Below are positions 27,027 to 35,789 of a stretch of DNA of 64,000 bases, in pieces. A model generated the notes under the pieces. It ran no database searches and was not told where the DNA came from. It saw nothing but the letters and a program-made list of their open reading frames with translations. The stretch comes from Pantoea sp. RIT-PI-b (lineage in GTDB: Bacteria > Pseudomonadota > Gammaproteobacteria > Enterobacterales > Enterobacteriaceae): the NCBI RefSeq assembly GCF_001187905.1, contig NZ_LGIS01000030.1, positions 62,001 through 126,000 on the forward strand. The letters are read 5' to 3'. Numbering within the stretch: the first letter of the stretch is position 1; the number at the start of each line of letters is the position of its first letter. The position numbers were made by a program, and so were the translations under genes.

Positions 27027-27668
27027 TTAGCGTGTTTTACCGGATTCAGCCAACCACAACTGCACCGAAGCACGCTGCCACTGGAACTCGGCATAGTGCT
27101 GCAACTTCACCGGCAGCGCGTCACCGTGCAGCGCCAGACGATTAATCATCACCGCTAAATCAGTATCCGCAATCGACCATTCACCAAACAGGTTTTGCTG
27201 TCCCTCCGGCAGCAGACGCTGCACCGCAGCAATCAGTTTATTTGCGGCCTGCTCACCCGCTGGCGTGAGCGGTGCAAAGCGCTCACCGGCAAACAGCACT
27301 TCGGTGGGACGTTCCGATCGCAGCGGCATCAGATCGCTGCGCAGCCACGCCTGCACTTCACGTGCATGCGCCCGTTTTTCGCGGTCGCGTGGATAGAGTC
27401 GCTCGAACTCTGGCGCTGGAAAACGCTCCTCCAGATACTCAGCAATCGCTGAAGACTCCGTCAGAACCACCTCATCGATTTGCAACGTGGGTACGCGGCA
27501 GGTAAGAGAGAGTGCACGATAATCATCATCCCACTGCGCGTTCTGTGATAAATCGACGCGCTTGAGGGTAAAGGGAATCCCCTTCTCGGTTAGCGCAACA
27601 TAAACCGACATGGCGTAAGGGCTGAAAAAGGAAGAATCGGACCACAAGGTAATGGTTGGATAATTCAT
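27027..27668 (-). CDS. yfcF: Glutathione transferase YfcF
   Basis: Glutathione S-transferase-like protein of 213 residues. The N-terminal thioredoxin fold (about 5-82) includes VPTLQIDEVVLTESSAIAEYL, where the SS pair binds the glutathione gamma-glutamyl group. The helical C-terminal domain contains AWLRSDLMPLRSERPTEV and the closing FQWQRASVQLWL. E. coli YfcF (214 residues) has peroxidase and transferase activity with glutathione. The match runs over the full length. Confidence 0.92.
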   Translation of the reverse strand: MNYPTITLWSDSSFFSPYAMSVYVALTEKGIPFTLKRVDLSQNAQWDDDYRALSLTCRVPTLQIDEVVLTESSAIAEYLEERFPAPEFERLYPRDREKRAHAREVQAWLRSDLMPLRSERPTEVLFAGERFAPLTPAGEQAANKLIAAVQRLLPEGQQNLFGEWSIADTDLAVMINRLALHGDALPVKLQHYAEFQWQRASVQLWLAESGKTR

Positions 27669-27872
27669 TGGCTGCCTCAGGTAAGCGTCAGGTGTGCATC
27701 ATGTTTACCGATTTTTATTTGTTAAGGCAATGGTGCGCTGGTCGGATGTTTAGGTGCTAAGGCCAGCGCTGACTACGCCTTTTTATTCATAAGCGTAAGC
27801 CCAGTCACGCCGCACGGGCGCTTCTCTTCTATGCTGAATCTGAGCAGAGAAAAAATTACAAGGAGGCTCAAC

Positions 27873-28769
27873 ATGCATTTACTTATCACCGGCGGCACCG
27901 GCCTGATTGGCCGTCATCTGATCCCGCGCTTATTGCAGCTGGGGCATCAGGTCAGCGTTGTCACCCGCGATGTCGCCGCCGCGCGAGAGAAACTCAATCC
28001 CAACGTGGCGCTGTGGTCCGGCATTAATCAGCAATCCGATTTAAACGGCATTGATGGCGTGATCAATCTGGCAGGCGAACCGATAGCGGATAAACGCTGG
28101 ACCGAGCAACAGAAACAGCGGCTTTGCGAAAGTCGCTGGCAGATTACCGAACAGCTGGTCTCGCTGATCCACGCCAGCAGCCATCCTCCCCAATTTTTGA
28201 TCTCTGGCTCGGCCACCGGTTTTTATGGCGATACCGGCGATCTGGTATTGACTGAAGACGATCCGGGCCACGATGAATTTACCCATGCACTGTGTGCGCG
28301 CTGGGAGCAACTGGCGTTAACCGCGCAAAGTGACCGCACCCGCGTCTGTTTGCTGCGTACCGGCGTGGTGCTGGCAAAAGAAGGCGGCGCACTGGCGAAG
28401 ATGAAGCTGCCGTTCAAACTGGGTGTGGGCGGTCCGATTGGCAGCGGCAAACAGTATTTACCGTGGATTCATATCGACGATCTAGTGAACGCGCTGTTGT
28501 GGCTGATCGATCACCCGGAACTGCGCGGGCCTTTCAACATGGTTGCACCTTATGCGGTGCGTAATGAGCAGTTCGCCGCCACGCTGGGGCATGTGATGCA
28601 TCGTCCGGCCTTTATGCGCACGCCGGCCAGCGCCATCAAGCTGATGATGGGGGAATCGGCGGTGCTGGTGCTGGGCGGGCAACATGTTTTGCCAAAGCGG
28701 CTGGAAGAGTCGGGATTTGGTTTCCGCTGGTACGATTTAGAGCAAGCGCTGCAGGATGTCGCCGGTTGA
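27873..28769 (+). CDS. yfcH: TIGR01777-type epimerase YfcH
   Basis: Extended short-chain dehydrogenase-type protein related to NAD-dependent sugar epimerases; its substrate is unknown. The Rossmann motif TGGTGLIGRHL begins at residue 5 and NLAGEPIADKRW follows near residue 75. A C-terminal DUF1731-type segment (GQHVLPKRLEESGFGFRW) closes the protein. The start at 27873 is set by a strong AAGGAGG site and gives 298 residues (E. coli 297). It is convergent with the transporter gene that follows. Confidence 0.92.
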   Translation: MHLLITGGTGLIGRHLIPRLLQLGHQVSVVTRDVAAAREKLNPNVALWSGINQQSDLNGIDGVINLAGEPIADKRWTEQQKQRLCESRWQITEQLVSLIHASSHPPQFLISGSATGFYGDTGDLVLTEDDPGHDEFTHALCARWEQLALTAQSDRTRVCLLRTGVVLAKEGGALAKMKLPFKLGVGGPIGSGKQYLPWIHIDDLVNALLWLIDHPELRGPFNMVAPYAVRNEQFAATLGHVMHRPAFMRTPASAIKLMMGESAVLVLGGQHVLPKRLEESGFGFRWYDLEQALQDVAG

Positions 28770-28776
28770 ATAATCA

Positions 28777-28801
28777 GGGCGGCACGTCGGCCGCCCTGAG
28801 G
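28777..28801. terminator. Hairpin between yfcH and dalT
   Basis: CAGGGCGGC and GCCGCCCTG form a GC-rich stem with a short loop between the two convergent genes. There is no long T-run, so efficiency is uncertain. Confidence 0.55.
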
Positions 28802-28803
28802 TA

Positions 28804-30084
28804 TTAACTGCGCTGTTGCGCGACGCGAGATTTCAACGCCACAGGTTCACGTGTATGACCCGGCTGCGGTACGCGAATGATAAAGGTCAGCACGCCGGCA
28901 AACACATACAATCCGGTATACGCCCACACCACGCCCACGATGTCGAAGAACGGTAGCATCACCGAAGCAATCGCGGGTGCCACGAAGTTACTCAATCCCG
29001 CCGACAGGTTGTAAATCGATACGGCAGCCCCTTTGTGATGCGGCTCCAGCGTCGGGAACACGGCCGTCATTGGCACAAAAGCCGCGACAAAAATCCCCAA
29101 CATCACCGCCGGAATCAGCGCCACCCAGAAGTTATGCCCGGCATACACTGGCAGGTAATAGAATGCCAGGCTGGAAATTGCCATGCCGACACAGCCAAAC
29201 CAGCGCACCTGACGAATCCATCCCAGTTTCTCGCCGGTGATGCCCCAGAAGATGTTAGTAAAGATGGTGACAAAGAAGAACACCGCCCAGATCTGCAGCC
29301 ATTCGGAAATGGTAAAGCCAAGGCGATCAACGAACAGCAGCGGCATGATAATGGCGAAGCCAAACAGCGACAGCGTGTTAATGATGCGAATCAGACAGGC
29401 ATAAAACACGTGCTGATTGGTGAACAGAATGGTGACGGCCCGCGACATTTCGGTCATTTTGTCGCGCATCGGCAGATTGACGCGCGAACGGTCAACAGGT
29501 ACGTGGCGCAAGCTAAAGTAAGCCAGCACACCGCCACACGCCACCCATACGATCGCCAGCCACAGCGTACCGGTTTCGCCCAGCATGGGAATGGTGAGGC
29601 TCGGTAAATAGCTGCCAACCACACCGATGCCAACCGAGTACATCGCCCAGAACCAACCGGTCGCGGCCGCCAGTTTTTCCCGCGGCAGCACCTGCACCAG
29701 CATCATCATGAACGAGTAGATGAATAACGGATACGCCAGGCCGCGAATGCCATAGAACAGCACCATCAGCGGATAGTTACGCATCCCCAGACCAAGCGAC
29801 ATAAACAGCGTGTGCATCACGATCCACAATACGAAGCCAATCATCATGGCGCGCTGCGGGGTAATCAGCTCCGCCACCACGCCCGAGGCCCACGCAGCCA
29901 GCGCAGCGGCAAGTCCATAAAAGGTAAACACCACCGCCGACTGCGCAGGGGTGAAGCCCATATCGGTGATATGACGCGATAAAAACGCCATCTCAAAGCC
30001 GTCACCTGCCATAAAGATGGCGATGGCGAGGAAGCCCCAGAACATCTTTTTCGGTAAGCCAAACCAGTATTCATTCGATTGCAT
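28804..30084 (-). CDS. dalT: Pentitol:proton symporter (DalT/RbtT-like)
   Basis: Major-facilitator transporter of 426 residues with 12 hydrophobic segments. It matches the Klebsiella D-arabinitol (DalT) and ribitol (RbtT) symporters throughout, for example FMAGDGFEMAFLS near the N-terminus, FYGIRGLAYPLFIYSF, RIINTLSLFGFAIIMPLLFV and EPHHKGAAVSIYNLSAGLSN. It should bring D-arabinitol into the cytoplasm. I prefer the ATG at 30084, because the AGAGG site is about nine bases before it but touches the other ATG at 30093. It starts 22 bp after the kinase gene. Substrate choice between arabinitol and ribitol rests on the linked dehydrogenase. Confidence 0.85.
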   Translation of the reverse strand: MQSNEYWFGLPKKMFWGFLAIAIFMAGDGFEMAFLSRHITDMGFTPAQSAVVFTFYGLAAALAAWASGVVAELITPQRAMMIGFVLWIVMHTLFMSLGLGMRNYPLMVLFYGIRGLAYPLFIYSFMMMLVQVLPREKLAAATGWFWAMYSVGIGVVGSYLPSLTIPMLGETGTLWLAIVWVACGGVLAYFSLRHVPVDRSRVNLPMRDKMTEMSRAVTILFTNQHVFYACLIRIINTLSLFGFAIIMPLLFVDRLGFTISEWLQIWAVFFFVTIFTNIFWGITGEKLGWIRQVRWFGCVGMAISSLAFYYLPVYAGHNFWVALIPAVMLGIFVAAFVPMTAVFPTLEPHHKGAAVSIYNLSAGLSNFVAPAIASVMLPFFDIVGVVWAYTGLYVFAGVLTFIIRVPQPGHTREPVALKSRVAQQRS

Positions 30085-30106
30085 CTCATTCATCCTCTGT
30101 CTGGAG

Positions 30107-31576
30107 TTAGGCAGGCAACAGCGCCCGCGCCTGCTGTTGCTGTTCGTAGAGTGTGCGGAACAGATGCAATCGCTGGTGCAGCACCTTGCCGCGCCCGGCA
30201 TCCGGCTGATAGCGCGCCTGCACCGGCGGCTTAAGACAGACATCGCGCTCGGCACCACCATCGGCCAACCACGCCAGACGTGCTGCGCCCAAAGCGCCGG
30301 AGGCGCTGGCGGGATGCGTGACGATGGGCAGTTGCAGCACATCCGCAATCAGCTGGGCCCACAGCGTGCTGCGTGCCCCGCCGCCGGTCAGGCTGCATTG
30401 ACGAATCTGCTGCTGCGCATCACCCAGCACCGCCAATCCATCGGCCAGACCAAAAGCCACGCCTTCAATCACCGCGTAACCCAGCAGCGCACGTGGTGTT
30501 TCATGGCGCAGATTGAAGAAGGAGCCGCAGGCATCAGGATCGTTGTGCGGCGTGCGTTCGCCAGAAAGATAGGGCAGGAACAGCGGCGCATGACGCCGTT
30601 GTTCCTCGCTGAGCGGTGCCATCTCGTCCATCAGCTGGCTTTCCGTGACCGACAACAGATTGCATAGCCAGCGCAGACAGCTGGCGGCGCTGAGCATTAC
30701 GCTCATCTGGTGCCAGCGCCCAGGCAAGGCGTGGCAAAAGGCATGCACGCCAGATTGTGGATCGGCCAGCAGACGATCGTTAACCACGAAAATCACGCCG
30801 GAAGTACCCAGAGAGATAAAGGCATCTCCCGGATTGACCGCGCCGACTCCCACCGCCGATGCCGCGTTATCGCCGCCGCCGCCCGCCACGCTAACCGAGG
30901 CCGATATGCCCCACTGGCTTGCCAGTTCGGCTTTCAGCGTGGCGCTAACTGCACTGCCTTCCACCAGTTCGGGCATGTGGGTGCGCGTCAATCCGCTAAT
31001 GGCTAACAGTTCGTCGGACCAGTCGCGTTTGGCGACATCAAGCCACAGCGTACCCGCCGCGTCCGAAGGTTCGCTGACAAAGCGTCCGGTCAAACGCCAG
31101 CGCAGATAATCTTTTGGCAGCAGCACCTTATCGATGCGCTGAAAAATCTCCGGCTCATGTTCCGCTACCCAACGCAGCTTTGGTGCGGTAAAGCCCGGCA
31201 TGATCATGTTGCCGCTCAGCTGCATCATTTCCGGATGTTGCGCGCTGAGTGCTGCACATTGCGCTGCGCTACGCGTGTCATTCCACAGGATGCAAGGACG
31301 CAACACCTCGCCCTGGTTATCCAGCAGCACCGCGCCGTGCATTTGTCCCGACAAGCCAATAGCACGAATCTCGCTCCACGCCGCTGCGGCCTGTTGGCGC
31401 AATCCGGCCAACACCTCACCGCAGGCCTGCCACCAGCATTCAGGATCCTGCTCGGCCCAGTGGGCATGCGAACGCTGCACGCTAAGCGCGGCGTGATGAG
31501 TCGCGACGATGTCGCCCTGCGCATTGATGAGCAGCGCTTTGAGTTCAGAAGTACCAATATCGATTCCGAGATACAT
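30107..31576 (-). CDS. dalK: D-xylulokinase
   Basis: FGGY-family carbohydrate kinase of 489 residues that phosphorylates D-xylulose, the product of the neighbouring dehydrogenase. Asp6 (GIDIGTSELK), SGQMHG at 76-81 and the general base Asp236 in AGGGGDNAAS are the conserved active-site elements. LTGGGARSTLWAQLIADVL near residue 395 is the FGGY adenosine-binding motif. It resembles E. coli XylB (484). Its place between dehydrogenase and transporter, 10 bp from the former, supports the dalK assignment over a general xylB. Confidence 0.87.
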   Translation of the reverse strand: MYLGIDIGTSELKALLINAQGDIVATHHAALSVQRSHAHWAEQDPECWWQACGEVLAGLRQQAAAAWSEIRAIGLSGQMHGAVLLDNQGEVLRPCILWNDTRSAAQCAALSAQHPEMMQLSGNMIMPGFTAPKLRWVAEHEPEIFQRIDKVLLPKDYLRWRLTGRFVSEPSDAAGTLWLDVAKRDWSDELLAISGLTRTHMPELVEGSAVSATLKAELASQWGISASVSVAGGGGDNAASAVGVGAVNPGDAFISLGTSGVIFVVNDRLLADPQSGVHAFCHALPGRWHQMSVMLSAASCLRWLCNLLSVTESQLMDEMAPLSEEQRRHAPLFLPYLSGERTPHNDPDACGSFFNLRHETPRALLGYAVIEGVAFGLADGLAVLGDAQQQIRQCSLTGGGARSTLWAQLIADVLQLPIVTHPASASGALGAARLAWLADGGAERDVCLKPPVQARYQPDAGRGKVLHQRLHLFRTLYEQQQQARALLPA

Positions 31577-31586
31577 GACGCGCTCC

Positions 31587-32981
31587 TTACCCTTCAGCCA
31601 GCGCAGGTTGCGGCTGTTTCAGCCACTTCTGCAGGTCAGCAACGGTGCGGGTCACCAGCGCATGGAACGCTTTGTCCTGCGCCAGTTCGCCAAACAACGC
31701 GCTGTCGCTGAGGAATGCAGTAAGGGCATCGGACCGGCTAAACTGCTGACGCAGCGCATCGGCCTGCAGCACGCCATCCTGATAGGTGTAAGGCAGATCA
31801 TCATCAGCCCAACGTTGCAGGAACAGGAAGAACAGCGCAGGCAGCACGGCGGTGGCAGCCGGTTCTGCGCCGCGCTGATAGCATTCGCGCAGCGTTGGCG
31901 TCACCATGCCAGGGATTTTCGACAGACCATCGGCGCCAACGCGCTGATTGGTGTCTTTGATGAAGGGATTACTGAAGCGCGCCAGAACCACATCGCGATA
32001 ATCCGCCAAATTCAACGGGCTCGGCGACAGCGAAGGCATCACGTCCTGCGTCACATAGTCATACGCCAATTGATAAATCGCCGGCTGACGCGTGCTGTCG
32101 TCAATGTAATTGAGGCCAATCAGCGTGCCTGCCCAGGCAATTGCGGCATGCGTCGCGTTGAGGATGCGGATTTTTGCCTCTTCCCACGGCAATACTGACT
32201 CCACCAGCTCAACGCCCACCTTTTCCAACGGCGGACGACCGGCAATGAAATCATCCTCAATCACCCACTGAATAAAGGATTCGGCCATTACCGCCGCGCC
32301 ATCGTCTTTGCCGGTGGCAGCATTTACCCGCTCAGCCACATCTGGCGTCGGGCGTGGCGTGATGCGATCGACCATCGTGTTGGGTGACGTTGTGCTGGTG
32401 CGTACCCAATCTGCCAATGCCCGATCGCCCTGCGCTGCGAGAAACGCGAGGAAGCCGTGACGGAAACGTTCGCCGTTATGGCGCAGGTTATCGCAGTTGA
32501 GCAGCGTGACGGGCGCGCCGCCCTTTGCCAGTCGTTGGGAGAGAATACGCGCCAGAGCGCCATAAATGGTGCGGATATCGCCTTTCACATCGGCCTGCAC
32601 ATCCGCCTGTTCAAGATCAAGTTCATGTTCCGGCGTCAAATAGTAACCGGCTTCGGTAACGGTGAAGCTGATTACGCGGGTTTCTGTTTTAGCACCCTGC
32701 TCAACTAACGCGCTGATGTCGCTGTCCCAAGGCAGAATTTTGCGCAGTGAAGTGATGGTTTCGTAGGCGCGTTCGCCTTCAGGAGTAACGGTTTCCAGTA
32801 CGTACTCGCCACTCTGCGCGGCGAGTTGCTGTAGCAGCGGCGCAGCGTCGCTGCGGATATTACCGAGTGCAATGCCCCAGCACTCATCGCCCTGCTCGCG
32901 TAATTTATGCAGATACCACGCCTGATGTGCACGGTGAAATGAACCTGCGCCAATGTGCATCCACACTGAATTATTTGTCAT
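31587..32981 (-). CDS. dalD: D-arabinitol 4-dehydrogenase
   Basis: Long-chain polyol dehydrogenase that would oxidise D-arabinitol to D-xylulose with NAD. The 464-residue protein has the N-terminal nucleotide motif HIGAGSFHRAHQ (9-20), the family stretch TMVDRITP (202-209) and the catalytic Lys-x4-Asn-x2-His arrangement at Lys270, Asn275 and His278. Sequence agrees with Klebsiella DalD better than with mannitol or fructuronate enzymes. I start at 32981, which has GAGGCGGCT directly upstream; a longer frame to 33041 has no such site. First gene of the operon. Confidence 0.88.
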   Translation of the reverse strand: MTNNSVWMHIGAGSFHRAHQAWYLHKLREQGDECWGIALGNIRSDAAPLLQQLAAQSGEYVLETVTPEGERAYETITSLRKILPWDSDISALVEQGAKTETRVISFTVTEAGYYLTPEHELDLEQADVQADVKGDIRTIYGALARILSQRLAKGGAPVTLLNCDNLRHNGERFRHGFLAFLAAQGDRALADWVRTSTTSPNTMVDRITPRPTPDVAERVNAATGKDDGAAVMAESFIQWVIEDDFIAGRPPLEKVGVELVESVLPWEEAKIRILNATHAAIAWAGTLIGLNYIDDSTRQPAIYQLAYDYVTQDVMPSLSPSPLNLADYRDVVLARFSNPFIKDTNQRVGADGLSKIPGMVTPTLRECYQRGAEPAATAVLPALFFLFLQRWADDDLPYTYQDGVLQADALRQQFSRSDALTAFLSDSALFGELAQDKAFHALVTRTVADLQKWLKQPQPALAEG

Positions 32982-33005
32982 AGCCGCCTCAAAATAAACA
33001 TTTGC

Positions 33006-33035
33006 CACGATTAAGGGCATTTGCCCGATATCGTG
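33006..33035. promoter_or_regulatory. Nested inverted repeat in the dalD-dalR gap
   Basis: In the 195-bp divergent gap, CACGAT pairs with ATCGTG, and inside it GGGCA pairs with TGCCC. It lies 25 bp upstream of the dalD start. A SorC-type operator or a leader hairpin would both fit. Binding is inferred from position only. Confidence 0.45.
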
Positions 33036-33176
33036 TAGCATAGTGTGTGCGGTAAGCCAGGTTCTGCGAACTGAATCACAATTAATACTTTTGCTCTTTT
33101 TTAGGGCTTTTGCTCAGTTAACACTTAGCGGCCTTCTCGCGTTAACATGGCGCACCGGTTTTGACGGAACAGCGCG

Positions 33177-34124
33177 ATGAGCAGAGAAGAGAAAAAACAA
33201 GAACTGGCAGCACGTGCGGCCTGGATGTATTACGTCGCTGGGGTGACACAGCAGGAGATTGCGCGTGCGTTGGGACTGTCGCGTCAGGTGGCGCAGCGTT
33301 TAGTGTCCAACGCACGGGAAATGGGCATGGTGAGCGTGAAGATTGAGCATCCCGTCACCCATTGTTTGCAACTGGCGCGCGAAGTGCAGCAGAGGTTTGC
33401 TCTGCAGCTGTGCCGTGTCGTGCCTTCAGCCAACCTTGATGATGAGGCCATCCAGCAGATGTTGGCCGTGGAAGGCGCAGCGGTGATGGCGCAATATATC
33501 AGCGAAGAGCAACCGCAGGTATTTGGCATCGGTTCGGGCAAGACATTGCGTTCAATGATCGATGCGCTTCCCTGGGTTGAACGACCACAGCATCAGTGCG
33601 TTTCGATGATTGGCGCGATTGCGCGAGACGATTCAGGTACGCGCTATGACGTGCCGCTGAAGATGGCGGAGAAGATGCAGGGTAAGTATTTTTTCATCCC
33701 TGCACCGCTGTATGCCGATACACCCGAAGACAAGGCGATGTGGATTCAGCATCAGGTCTATCAACGCGTCACGCTACGCGCGTTGCAGGCAGATGTAGCC
33801 TTCGTCGGCATTGGCGAAGTACAGCCAGGTTGCCCGCTACATGCCGAAGGCTTTATTACCGATGCGCAAGTGGCTGCACTCAACGCACGCGGCGTGGTTG
33901 GCGAAATGCTCGGGCACTTTTTCAATCAGCAAGGCGAACGCGTGTTGGGTGAAACCGATGAGCTGCTCACCAGCGTCTTGCTGGAAAGCCAGACGCAGCG
34001 CCAGATTATCGGCTTTGCCGGCAGTGAACGTAAGTATCCAGCGATTCGCGCCGCGCTGCAGGGCGGCTGGGTGTCAGGTTTGGTGACCGATGAGGATACG
34101 GCGCTGAGATTGTTGCGGGATTAG
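33177..34124 (+). CDS. dalR: SorC/DeoR-type transcriptional regulator of the dal genes
   Basis: Sugar-binding regulator of the SorC family, 315 residues. A helix-turn-helix occupies about 23-47 (TQQEIARALGLSRQVAQRLV). The rest is the phosphosugar-binding domain with GIGSGKTLRSMIDALPW and FVGIGEVQPGCPLHAEGFI, as in DalR and RbtR-type regulators. It is transcribed divergently from dalD and probably controls dalD-dalK-dalT in response to arabinitol or a derivative. Only weak ribosome-site sequence precedes the ATG. It is followed by a large palindrome. Confidence 0.83.
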   Translation: MSREEKKQELAARAAWMYYVAGVTQQEIARALGLSRQVAQRLVSNAREMGMVSVKIEHPVTHCLQLAREVQQRFALQLCRVVPSANLDDEAIQQMLAVEGAAVMAQYISEEQPQVFGIGSGKTLRSMIDALPWVERPQHQCVSMIGAIARDDSGTRYDVPLKMAEKMQGKYFFIPAPLYADTPEDKAMWIQHQVYQRVTLRALQADVAFVGIGEVQPGCPLHAEGFITDAQVAALNARGVVGEMLGHFFNQQGERVLGETDELLTSVLLESQTQRQIIGFAGSERKYPAIRAALQGGWVSGLVTDEDTALRLLRD

Positions 34125-34127
34125 AAC

Positions 34128-34280
34128 GTGCTGGCTGTCCCCCATCCCGGCCTTCCCCCGCTAGCGGGGGAAGGAGACGCTGCCACATGCTGCATCAGTA
34201 CGCACATATTGCAGCATCTTCCTTCCCCATTTATGGGGGAGGACCGAGGTGGGGGGCAGCGAGCACAGACCAGCCAGCAC
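34128..34280. repeat. 153-bp nested palindrome between dalR and hisP
   Basis: Outer arms GTGCTGGCTG (34128) and CAGCCAGCAC (34271-34280) are perfect complements. Inside, TCCCCCATCCCGG pairs imperfectly with CCGAGGTGGGGGGCA. Each half also contains its own small hairpin: CTTCCCCCGCTAGCGGGGGAAG at about 34152-34173, and TTCCCCATTTATGGGGGA. The structure looks like a non-coding mobile repeat and could end transcription from both convergent genes. Confidence 0.75.
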
Positions 34281-34290
34281 TATTCCAAAA

Positions 34291-35064
34291 CTACTTTAAC
34301 GATCCCTTCAAAAACTGCTGCAGGCGCGGGCTTTTCGGGTTACCAAACAGCTCATCCGGCGTGCCCTGCTCTTCGATTTTGCCCTGATGCAGGAAGATCA
34401 CATGATTAGAGACGTGACGAGCAAACTCCATCTCGTGCGTCACCACCACCATGGTTTTCCCCTCTTCGGCCAGCTTCTGCATAATGCGCAGCACTTCACC
34501 GACTAACTCTGGATCGAGCGCCGAGGTCGGTTCGTCAAACAGCAACACTTCAGGCTCCATCGCCAGAGCACGCGCAATCGACACGCGCTGCTGCTGACCG
34601 CCAGAGAGATGCACCGGATATTTGGCGCGCGCACGCGCATCAATACCAACCTTATCCAGATACTTAATCGCCCGTTCGCGCGCTTCGGCCTTGCTCAGCC
34701 CCAGCACCTGAATCGGCGCTTCGGTGACGTTATCCAGCACCGTCATGTGGCTCCACAGGTTGAAGTGCTGAAACACCATCGTCAGACGGGTACGCAGCAT
34801 ACGCAGCTGCTCTTTGTTCGCAACTTTGAGCTGACCATCGGTGTCGCGCACCAGGTTGATCTGCTGATTGTTAACGGTAATGGTGCCTTCGCTCGGTTTC
34901 TCGAGGAAGTTAATGCAGCGTAAAAAGGTACTTTTCCCGGAACCGGACGAGCCAATAATGCTGATCACATCGCCGGCGTTGGCTTGCAGTGATACGCCTT
35001 TTAGAACTTCATGCTCACCGTAACGTTTGTGCAGTTCGGTAACGCTTAATTTATTGTCAGCCAT
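34291..35064 (-). CDS. hisP: Histidine/basic amino acid ABC transporter, ATPase
   Basis: Cytoplasmic ATPase that powers HisQM. It has 257 residues, the E. coli length. Walker A GSSGSGKST spans 38-46, Q-loop Gln99, signature LSGGQ 153-157, Walker B VLLFDE 173-178 and switch His210. The product ends QQFLKGSLK as in E. coli. It is the last gene of the hisJQMP order, 8 bp after hisM. Confidence 0.96.
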   Translation of the reverse strand: MADNKLSVTELHKRYGEHEVLKGVSLQANAGDVISIIGSSGSGKSTFLRCINFLEKPSEGTITVNNQQINLVRDTDGQLKVANKEQLRMLRTRLTMVFQHFNLWSHMTVLDNVTEAPIQVLGLSKAEARERAIKYLDKVGIDARARAKYPVHLSGGQQQRVSIARALAMEPEVLLFDEPTSALDPELVGEVLRIMQKLAEEGKTMVVVTHEMEFARHVSNHVIFLHQGKIEEQGTPDELFGNPKSPRLQQFLKGSLK

Positions 35065-35072
35065 AGTGATAC

Positions 35073-35789
35073 TCAGTGCGATGAAGAAGGTTTTACGTGT
35101 GCCAGGAAGCGTTGTTCGGCTTTGCGGAACAAGCTAATCAACCCGTAAGAGATTATCAGATACAGCACCGCTGCAATGCCAAACGCGGTAAACGGCTGAT
35201 AGGTGGCCGAGTTGATATCGCGCGCAATTTTTAACAGATCCGGCACCGTGGCAGTGAACGCCAGCGCAGTGGAGTGCAGCATCAGGATCACTTCATTGCT
35301 GTACGCCGGCAGCGCCGTGCGCAGTGCCGAAGGCAGAATGATGCAGCGATAGAGTTTAAACGGGGAGAAGCCATAGGCGCGTGCCGCTTCAATTTCACCG
35401 TGCGGCACCGAACGAATCGCGCCAGCAAAGATTTCGGTGGTATAGGCGCAGGTATTGAGCGTAAACGCCAGCAGCGTACAGTTCAGTCCGCTGCGGAAGA
35501 AGGCATTCAGCAACTCAGTGCCTTTCACCACTTCCAGCGTGTACATGCCGGAGTAGAACACCAGCAGCTGCACATACAGCGGCGTGCCGCGAAACACGTA
35601 AGTGAATAGCCACACCGGTGTAGAGATAAAGCGGTTGGAGGAGACGCGCGCAATCGCCAGCAACACCGCCAAAGAACCGCCGATCACCACAGAAAGGATC
35701 AACAACCACAAGGTAATCGCGATACCGGTAAAACGATAACCATCGGTCCAGAGCAGCTGTTTCCAGTACTCCTGAATAATCTCAATCAT
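35073..35789 (-). CDS. hisM: Histidine/basic amino acid ABC transporter, permease HisM
   Basis: One of two inner-membrane permease subunits, 238 residues with about five helices. The BPD-permease EAA loop is seen as GEIEAARAYGFSPFKLYRCIILPSALR near residues 150-175. It overlaps the hisQ stop by 4 bp. It pairs with HisQ and HisP to import histidine, and arginine, lysine and ornithine depending on the binding protein. Confidence 0.95.
   Translation of the reverse strand: MIEIIQEYWKQLLWTDGYRFTGIAITLWLLILSVVIGGSLAVLLAIARVSSNRFISTPVWLFTYVFRGTPLYVQLLVFYSGMYTLEVVKGTELLNAFFRSGLNCTLLAFTLNTCAYTTEIFAGAIRSVPHGEIEAARAYGFSPFKLYRCIILPSALRTALPAYSNEVILMLHSTALAFTATVPDLLKIARDINSATYQPFTAFGIAAVLYLIISYGLISLFRKAEQRFLAHVKPSSSH

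Noticed and set aside
30085..30348. Longer N-terminus for the pentitol transporter, from ATG 30348
   Set aside because: The extra residues overlap the kinase gene in another frame, are Cys/Arg-rich and lack homology.
30017..30667. 216-codon plus-strand frame opposite the xylulokinase and transporter genes
   Set aside because: It crosses two real genes in antisense and shows no domain or ribosome site.
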